The notes beneath the pieces were generated by a model. It was not told the origin of the DNA. It ran no database searches and worked only from the letters and a program-made list of their open reading frames with translations. From CAZAGD01 sp049699975 (GTDB taxonomy: Bacteria > Desulfobacterota > SM23-61): a stretch of DNA of 9,194 nt. Position 1 is the stretch's first letter; every line of letters starts with the position of its first letter. Positions 5,889 through 9,194 of the stretch are shown here, piece after piece. The stretch lies in assembly GCA_049699975.1 (NCBI GenBank), contig JBNAWB010000146.1, positions 1 through 9,194 of the forward strand. The letters run 5' to 3'. Both the position numbers and the translations under genes were made by a program.

Positions 5889-6659
5889 ATGAGCATATTA
5901 GACCAATTCCGTTTGGATGAAAAAATTGCTCTCGTTACCGGTTGTCGGCGGGGAATAGGAAGAGCTTTTGCGCAGGCATTAGCTGAGGCAGGTGCCGATA
6001 TTATCGGCGTCAGCGCTTCCTTGGAACCCACAGGAAGCGAGGTTGAGAAAGATGTGCTTTCGCGGGGGCGGAAGTTTAAAGGGTATACCTGCGATTTTAG
6101 TAATCGGCAAGCCCTTTATACTTTAATCGCTCAGATTAAAAAGGAATTTCCGAAAATTGATATTTTAGTGAACAATGCGGGAACTATTCTGCGTAAGCCT
6201 GCCCACGAGCACCCCGATGAATATTGGGATAAAGTGATCGAAGTTAATCTTAACGCCCAATTTATCCTGGCCCGTGAGTTTGGCAAAGACATGGTCGCCC
6301 GGGGGAAAGGTAAAATTATCTTCACTGCTTCGCTCCTCTCTTTTCAAGGAGGAATTACTGTACCAAGCTATGCAGCAAGTAAAGGAGGAATAGCCACCCT
6401 CACCATGGCTTTGGCCAATGAATGGGCCAGCAAAGGAGTAAATGTGAATGCTATTGCTCCTGGTTACATAGCCACGGACGTTACCGCTGCTTTAAGGGCT
6501 GACCGGGTGCGGTATGAACAGATTTTAGTACGCATCCCTGCTGGACGGTGGGGGGCACCTGAGGATTTAAAGGGCGCTGTAGTTTTTCTGGCTTCCGAAG
6601 CTGCGAATTATATCCATGGTACTATTTTAACCGTGGATGGAGGCTGGATGGGTCGTTAA
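5889..6659 (+). CDS. kduD: KduD-like short-chain dehydrogenase (2-deoxy-D-gluconate 3-dehydrogenase / gluconate 5-dehydrogenase family)
   Basis: A 256-residue classical SDR. It opens with a KduD-like MSILDQFRL segment and has the cofactor motif T17-G-C-R-R-G-I-G24, NNAG at 95-98, N120, and the catalytic S148, Y161 and K165. SLLSFQGGITVPSYAASKGG, NVNAIAPGYIATD, ALRAD, RIPAGRWGAPEDL and the VDGGW tail closely follow KduD proteins as I recall them. KduD reduces 5-keto-4-deoxyuronate products to 2-keto-3-deoxygluconate in uronate/pectin breakdown; IdnO, a close relative, reduces 5-ketogluconate. No kduI or kinase/aldolase is in the window, so the symbol shows family, not proven substrate. AGGAGG at 5875-5880 lies in the tail of the upstream gene, eight bases before the ATG: one operon. 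Its stop overlaps the tail of the convergent zinc-ribbon gene. Confidence 0.85.
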   Translation: MSILDQFRLDEKIALVTGCRRGIGRAFAQALAEAGADIIGVSASLEPTGSEVEKDVLSRGRKFKGYTCDFSNRQALYTLIAQIKKEFPKIDILVNNAGTILRKPAHEHPDEYWDKVIEVNLNAQFILAREFGKDMVARGKGKIIFTASLLSFQGGITVPSYAASKGGIATLTMALANEWASKGVNVNAIAPGYIATDVTAALRADRVRYEQILVRIPAGRWGAPEDLKGAVVFLASEAANYIHGTILTVDGGWMGR

Positions 6660-6958
6660 AATATCTTCTGGCCGCAATACGGACAAAAATTAAATTCTGG
6701 ATCAACTTCCCTGCGGCAGCGCGGACATTTTTTTGTCGCCTCTGACCAGAAGAAGGGGGGAGGAGTTGGTTGCCCTCCTTCACTAAAAATTCCTCCACAT
6801 CGGTGACACTCTAAGAAAGGTTCCCCTCTTTTTACGGGAATCAAAGGAATGAAAAAAAGACTTAAATAATGATCCAACCGCTTCAGCCTGGCGGAGGGCA
6901 AACCACACCTCGGACATGGCCGCGGTTGATCATCTAAATTTACTTTTTTAGGCTGCAC
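6656..6958 (-). CDS. Small zinc-ribbon protein (start uncertain)
   Basis: A protein of about 100 residues with three zinc-knuckle pairs: CPRC (15-18), CHRC (51-54), and a terminal ribbon CPRC (78-81) and CPYC (92-95). The block DHYLSLFFIPLIPVKRGEPFLEC is typical of a widespread zinc-ribbon family of unknown function. The GTG at 6958 is the only standard start in frame, but has a poor ribosome site. Codons just upstream (6979-6959) read VFIFIGG, and family members as I recall them begin with a similar FFIGGVQPK segment, so the true start is probably upstream. A stop (TGA 6985-6983) bounds the frame. A near-perfect Shine-Dalgarno at 6993-6986 instead points to an out-of-frame ATG. It follows the beta-lactamase-fold gene on the same strand and overlaps the end of the kduD-like gene. 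Confidence 0.75.
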   Translation of the reverse strand: MQPKKVNLDDQPRPCPRCGLPSARLKRLDHYLSLFFIPLIPVKRGEPFLECHRCGGIFSEGGQPTPPPFFWSEATKKCPRCRREVDPEFNFCPYCGQKIF

Positions 6959-6980
6959 GCCGCCTATGAAAATGAAGACC

Positions 6981-6993
6981 CATCACCTCCTTT
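6981..6993 (-). promoter_or_regulatory. Near-complete anti-16S Shine-Dalgarno overlapping an out-of-frame ATG
   Basis: On the minus strand AAAGGAGGTGATG matches the full 3' tail of 16S rRNA. The ATG (6983-6981) opens an 11-codon frame (MGLHFHRRRAA) that ends at TAA inside the zinc-ribbon gene. Read one base out, the same DNA gives VFIFIGGVQPK, the expected N-terminus. See the related finding. Confidence 0.6.
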
Positions 6994-6997
6994 AATA

Positions 6998-7022
6998 TTA
7001 TTCCACTTCGTAAGTGGAATAA
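6998..7022. repeat. Eleven-bp perfect hairpin between the serine hydrolase and zinc-ribbon genes
   Basis: TTATTCCACTT and AAGTGGAATAA pair perfectly around a three-base CGT loop. On the minus strand a T-run precedes the stem and none follows it, the reverse of an intrinsic terminator, so read-through to the zinc-ribbon gene is likely. It lies five bases before the strong ribosome site and could protect the mRNA or tune translation. Confidence 0.5.
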
Positions 7023-7036
7023 AAAGGCTAAGAGCA

Positions 7037-8335
7037 TCAATCCCGGATTGCTTGATAAACATAATGGCGAATCAGGTACCGATAATGAAGGCGAAGGGCA
7101 GGCGCATACATCATCATCACGGAGACTAATTTTTCTTTGGGATCTATCCAGAAATAGGTCCCATAAGCCCCTGCCCAAAAATAGTCCCCCACCGAACCAG
7201 GTAAAGGACTGCGCCCGGGTTCTAAGCGAACGCCAAATCCTAACCCGAATCCATACCCTTCCTCGGGAGTTGGAGAAATGCCCGCAAACTGGATAGGCAC
7301 TAATGGGCCATATTTTATTCCGGGAGGAAGATGATTGGCCGTCATTAATTCAATGGTCTTTCTTGAGACTAACCTTTTCCCTTCGAGCGTTCCGCCGTTT
7401 AACAACATCTGGCCAAACCGCGCATAATCAAGAGCTGTAGAAACCATCCCTCCTCCGCCCGATATCCATCTGGGTTTTTTGGTTACATCTCGCATAACAG
7501 GCTTCTTACCAGTTGCTGGATCAGCTTGTACTTCGGCTAATCTTTTTTGCTTCTCTCCCTCCACCCAAAAGCCAGTGTCATTTAACTTCAAAGGTTTGGT
7601 TATTTTTTCGGCCACAAATTTGTCAAACTCCATTCCCGAAACTACTTCTACTATTCTGGCCAACACATCTGTGGACATGGAATATTCCCAAGTCGTTCCT
7701 GGATGATAATGAAGAGGTAGTTGGGACATTTTGCTTACCATCTCGGCATTCGTATTATTATAATCAAAAACCCCGGCTTTGTTATAAAGTTCTTTCACCA
7801 TTGACTTACCAAATATGCCATAAGTCAGCCCTGAAGTGTGGCGCAAAAGGTCCTGAACAGTCATCTCCCGAGAGGCTGGCTCTAAAACCAATTCCATTTT
7901 ACCAGTGGCTTCATCTTTCTTTTCCACCCCCACTTTTAAATCTTTAAATTCGGGGAGATAACGTGAAACAGGATAAACAATCTGCATTTTGCCTTCTTCG
8001 GCTAACATCATAATAGCCAAGGAAGTGAAAGGCTTGGTCATGGAGGCTATCTGAAAAATAGCATCTTTGGGCATCGGGATATTTTTCTCGCGATCCTGAT
8101 AACCTATGGCCTCGTAATAAGCAATCTTACCTTTACGCAATATGAGCATAACAGCCCCAGGGATGGTTCCTTTTTCCACATCGTTCTTGAGCCCCATGGT
8201 TAATCTTTTAAGACGTTCAGAAGAAAGGCCCACCTCTTCTGGATTTTTTGCCCGCGGAAGCTCTTGGGCATAAGTTATGGAAATAATAATTAGGGAAATA
8301 ATGATTAAAGAAATTATTCCGGAAATTTTTCTCAT
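7037..8335 (-). CDS. Exported serine hydrolase, beta-lactamase class C / EstB-like fold
   Basis: A 432-residue serine hydrolase of the beta-lactamase/penicillin-binding-protein-like esterase family (type VIII esterase or DD-peptidase-like). A signal peptide of about 23 residues ends at ITYA/QEL. The nucleophile motif is S98-M-T-K101 (IASMTKPF). The second motif is WEYSMSTD, with Y218 in place but S-M where YxN would have Asn at the third position. The third motif is WAG at about 387-389 (WAGAYGTYFWIDP), as in EstB-type enzymes rather than the KTG of true beta-lactamases. GGGGMVSTALDYARFGQML is a family block. Thus ester or peptide substrates are more likely than antibiotic resistance (inference). 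ATG at 8335 is preferred over GTG at 8338 because GGAG is eight bases upstream. The zinc-ribbon gene follows downstream. Confidence 0.88.
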   Translation of the reverse strand: MRKISGIISLIIISLIIISITYAQELPRAKNPEEVGLSSERLKRLTMGLKNDVEKGTIPGAVMLILRKGKIAYYEAIGYQDREKNIPMPKDAIFQIASMTKPFTSLAIMMLAEEGKMQIVYPVSRYLPEFKDLKVGVEKKDEATGKMELVLEPASREMTVQDLLRHTSGLTYGIFGKSMVKELYNKAGVFDYNNTNAEMVSKMSQLPLHYHPGTTWEYSMSTDVLARIVEVVSGMEFDKFVAEKITKPLKLNDTGFWVEGEKQKRLAEVQADPATGKKPVMRDVTKKPRWISGGGGMVSTALDYARFGQMLLNGGTLEGKRLVSRKTIELMTANHLPPGIKYGPLVPIQFAGISPTPEEGYGFGLGFGVRLEPGRSPLPGSVGDYFWAGAYGTYFWIDPKEKLVSVMMMYAPALRLHYRYLIRHYVYQAIRD

Positions 8336-8393
8336 CACTTTTTCTCCTTTCTTTTTAGGTTAGGAATTTAAGAATCTCATAAAATCTATCCTG

Positions 8394-8421
8394 AGTATAA
8401 AATTTTAGTGCTGGGAAGCAA
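8394..8421 (-). promoter_or_regulatory. Candidate promoter of the serine hydrolase gene
   Basis: On the minus strand TTGCTT (8421-8416) and TATACT (8399-8394) are 16 bases apart, about 50 bases before the start codon. It lies between the tRNA-Leu 3' end and the gene, so the gene may also receive read-through from the tRNA promoter. Confidence 0.38.
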
Positions 8422-8454
8422 CCAAAAAGTCCGAAATGCTTTTTTCTTCATGGC

Positions 8455-8542
8455 TGGTGCCGGCGGTGGGGGTCGAACCCACACGGACCCGAGGTCCACG
8501 GGATTTTGAGTCCCGCGCGTCTTCCAGTTCCACCACGCCGGC
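8455..8542 (-). tRNA. tRNA-Leu (anticodon CAA)
   Basis: The acceptor GCCGGCG pairs perfectly with CGCCGGC, the discriminator is A, and CCA is encoded (8457-8455). The D arm has GTGG...AAGACGC as in leucine tRNAs. The anticodon loop CTCAAAA gives CAA, reading UUG. A long variable arm (GGACCTCGGGTCC) and the T arm GTGGG-TTCGACC-CCCAC complete a class II tRNA of 85 nt without CCA. Confidence 0.96.
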
Positions 8543-8556
8543 TAAATTTTAAGGAT

Positions 8557-8585
8557 ATTATAAATATTAGCGAATCTCGCGTCAA
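8557..8585 (-). promoter_or_regulatory. Near-consensus sigma70-type promoter of tRNA-Leu
   Basis: On the minus strand TTGACG (8585-8580) and a perfect TATAAT (8562-8557) are 17 bases apart. Transcription would start near 8550, about eight bases before the mature tRNA 5' end. Confidence 0.8.
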
Positions 8586-8595
8586 ATAAAAAATA

Positions 8596-8622
8596 TTGAC
8601 AACAGCTAAATTATTATGCTAT
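8596..8622 (+). promoter_or_regulatory. Candidate promoter of tRNA-Ala
   Basis: A perfect TTGACA at 8596-8601 is followed 15 bases later by TGCTAT (8617-8622), with a start about ten bases before the tRNA. The spacer is short, so the exact -10 is uncertain. Its -35 is only ten bases from the -35 of the divergent tRNA-Leu promoter. Confidence 0.55.
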
Positions 8623-8638
8623 TTTTTTTATTCAAAGT

Positions 8639-8714
8639 GGGGCTGTAGCTCAGCTGGGAGAGCGCATGAATGGCATTCATGAGGTCAGGGGTTCGATCCC
8701 CCTCAGCTCCACCA
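8639..8714 (+). tRNA. tRNA-Ala (anticodon GGC)
   Basis: A 76-nt tRNA with encoded CCA. The acceptor GGGGCTG pairs with CAGCTCC, including the G3-U70 wobble that marks alanine tRNAs. The D arm has AGCTCAGCTGGGAGAGC. The anticodon stem CATGA/TCATG holds the loop ATGGCAT, anticodon GGC (codon GCC). The T arm is AGGGG-TTCGATC-CCCCT. Discriminator A. Confidence 0.96.
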
Positions 8715-8763
8715 AGTAATTTCAAGGACTTACCTTCCTTAAGCATTAGCCGCAATCTCCAGA

Positions 8764-8784
8764 TTGTGCAGTTTTTGTGCAGTT
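8764..8784. repeat. Tandem TTGTGCAGTT repeat
   Basis: Two identical 10-base copies (8764-8773 and 8775-8784) separated by one T, an 11-base period matching one helical turn. This could be a protein-binding site near a tRNA-linked integration point. Confidence 0.6.
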
Positions 8785-8816
8785 GAATCGCCATTCATTT
8801 CTGATTTAATCAATAT

Positions 8817-8840
8817 GAAAGGGGTCAAGAAAGGGGTCAA
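8817..8840. repeat. Two exact 12-bp tandem copies (GAAAGGGGTCAA)
   Basis: Copies at 8817-8828 and 8829-8840 abut with no spacer. The right copy leads into a GTCAAG-TCTGCT-CTTGAC hairpin (8836-8853). Confidence 0.75.
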
Positions 8841-8853
8841 GTCTGCTCTTGAC
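8836..8853. repeat. Six-bp hairpin GTCAAG/CTTGAC
   Basis: A perfect 6-bp stem with a six-base loop overlaps the end of the 12-bp tandem repeat. No T-tract follows. Confidence 0.45.
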
Positions 8854-8910
8854 TCATTTAAAGATTTGATTATTCTATACCGTGACTCTTGGGGAATAAG
8901 TACGCTGAAG

Positions 8911-9097
8911 GTGTAGAGGTTATGAATTCCCATATAAGGAGTAAAACTTTTATAGCAGAGCCAGGCTGCAGGGTTAGAAAATAAAATTAAGGAGATGGAC
9001 GCCAGAGGAGAAGTAGGTTCGACTCGATTCCGAGATGGTAATTGTCCTGGAAGGTCTGAAAGAGAAGATTAATGATTGCGGCATGAAACCTCTACAC
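8911..9097. repeat. Eleven-bp inverted repeat bounding a 187-bp segment
   Basis: GTGTAGAGGTT at 8911-8921 is the exact reverse complement of AACCTCTACAC at 9087-9097; the inner flanks (ATG and CATG) are also similar. The spacing suggests a very small non-autonomous element or a site pair. No target-site duplication is visible at its edges, so it is not claimed as a MITE. Confidence 0.5.
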
Positions 9098-9138
9098 TTT
9101 TTGAGTAGAAAAATGTCTTTACAAAAGGGGCACATTAC

Positions 9139-9194
9139 ATGATTCAGGCTCAACTACGAAGGATTCTAAAGTGGGTTTCATTTATTTTTACCTA
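9139..9194 (+). CDS. Possible N-terminus of a gene cut by the window edge
   Basis: An ATG at 9139 opens 18 codons without a stop to the edge (MIQAQLRRILKWVSFIFT). AAGGGG lies about eight bases upstream. The basic then hydrophobic start could be a membrane protein or signal sequence, but the length is too short to judge. Confidence 0.2.
   Translation, partial: MIQAQLRRILKWVSFIFT

Larger units (their letters stand above)
8739..8933 (-). pseudogene. Possible C-terminal remnant of a tyrosine recombinase/integrase
   Basis: The minus-strand frame ends 25 bases from the tRNA-Ala 3' end. Its residues LYTFSVLIPQESRYRIIKSL and ADLTPFLTP resemble the last helix and tail of phage-type integrases (pattern: Y-x-H-L-x-P-E, then a loose tail). 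The Arg/His catalytic residues of the family are not seen, and the frame upstream (open back to 9071) has no recognisable domain, so at best it is a decayed end. The tandem repeat at 8817-8840 encodes the repeated LTPF. The match may be chance. Confidence 0.22.
8715..9194. other. Gene-poor region after the tRNA-Ala 3' end
   Basis: No confident gene is present in this 480-base stretch. It contains two tandem repeats (8764-8784 and 8817-8840), a hairpin (8836-8853), an 11-bp inverted repeat (8911-8921 with 9087-9097), a possible integrase C-terminal remnant on the minus strand, and a weak open frame at the right edge. I see no second copy of the tRNA 3' end within the window. Confidence 0.5.

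Noticed and set aside
6948..7178. Minus-strand 76-residue frame across the serine hydrolase end
   Set aside because: Most of it shadows the real gene; only its last 11 codons (from ATG 6983) are of interest as a possible leader or frameshift.
7037..8335. Antibiotic-resistance beta-lactamase call
   Set aside because: SxxK alone is not specific; WAG in place of KTG and the YSM second motif fit esterase/peptidase-like members better.
8606..8794. Minus-strand 62-residue frame containing GAEGDRTPDLMNAIHALSQLSYSPT
   Set aside because: It is the antisense translation of tRNA-Ala, a well-known spurious protein pattern.
8817..8840. CRISPR array from the 12-bp tandem copies
   Set aside because: The copies abut without spacers, are too short, and number only two.
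8999..9040. tRNA-like fragment around GGTTCGACTC
   Set aside because: A T-loop-like string is present, but no acceptor, D or anticodon arms can be drawn around it.

Overview
The window suggests an anaerobic, motile or surface-associated bacterium with a Gram-negative-style envelope, probably from an uncultured lineage. The clues are a ferredoxin-type thiol redox pair with a rubredoxin domain, a type IV pilus/type II secretion ATPase, c-di-GMP signalling parts, two proteins with signal peptides, and A+T-rich intergenic DNA with strong Shine-Dalgarno sites. The sequence alone does not allow a named phylum.

Layout: (1) 131-918 (+), a two-gene redox operon: a glutaredoxin-like protein and a ferredoxin-thioredoxin reductase catalytic subunit fused to rubredoxin. 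(2) 970-1620 (+), a c-di-GMP-I (GEMM-I) type aptamer whose closing helix contains the start codon of a secreted staphylococcal-nuclease-like enzyme. (3) 1623-4640 (-), a PilB/GspE-type ATPase with an N-terminal MshEN domain (a known c-di-GMP-binding fold) and an unusual double zinc ribbon at its C-terminus, preceded by a four-helix membrane protein with an HD-GYP-like domain that has lost the GYP signature. (4) 4863-6659 (+), a zinc alcohol dehydrogenase and a KduD-like short-chain dehydrogenase in one operon, probably acting on sugar acids. (5) 6656-8335 (-), an exported serine beta-lactamase-fold hydrolase followed by a small zinc-ribbon protein with a puzzling start. (6) 8455-8714, divergent tRNA-Leu(CAA) and tRNA-Ala(GGC) with face-to-face sigma70-type promoters. 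(7) 8715-9194, a gene-poor stretch after the tRNA-Ala 3' end with tandem and inverted repeats and a possible integrase C-terminal remnant, consistent with an eroded integration site.

The most interesting signal is regions 2 and 3 together. Three neighbouring loci carry parts known to sense or degrade c-di-GMP: an RNA aptamer, an MshEN ATPase and an HD-GYP-like membrane protein. The aptamer appears to hide the AUG of an exported DNase/RNase. This suggests (inference) that high c-di-GMP keeps the nuclease off and a fall in c-di-GMP releases it, for example to degrade extracellular DNA during biofilm dispersal or to link it to pilus function.
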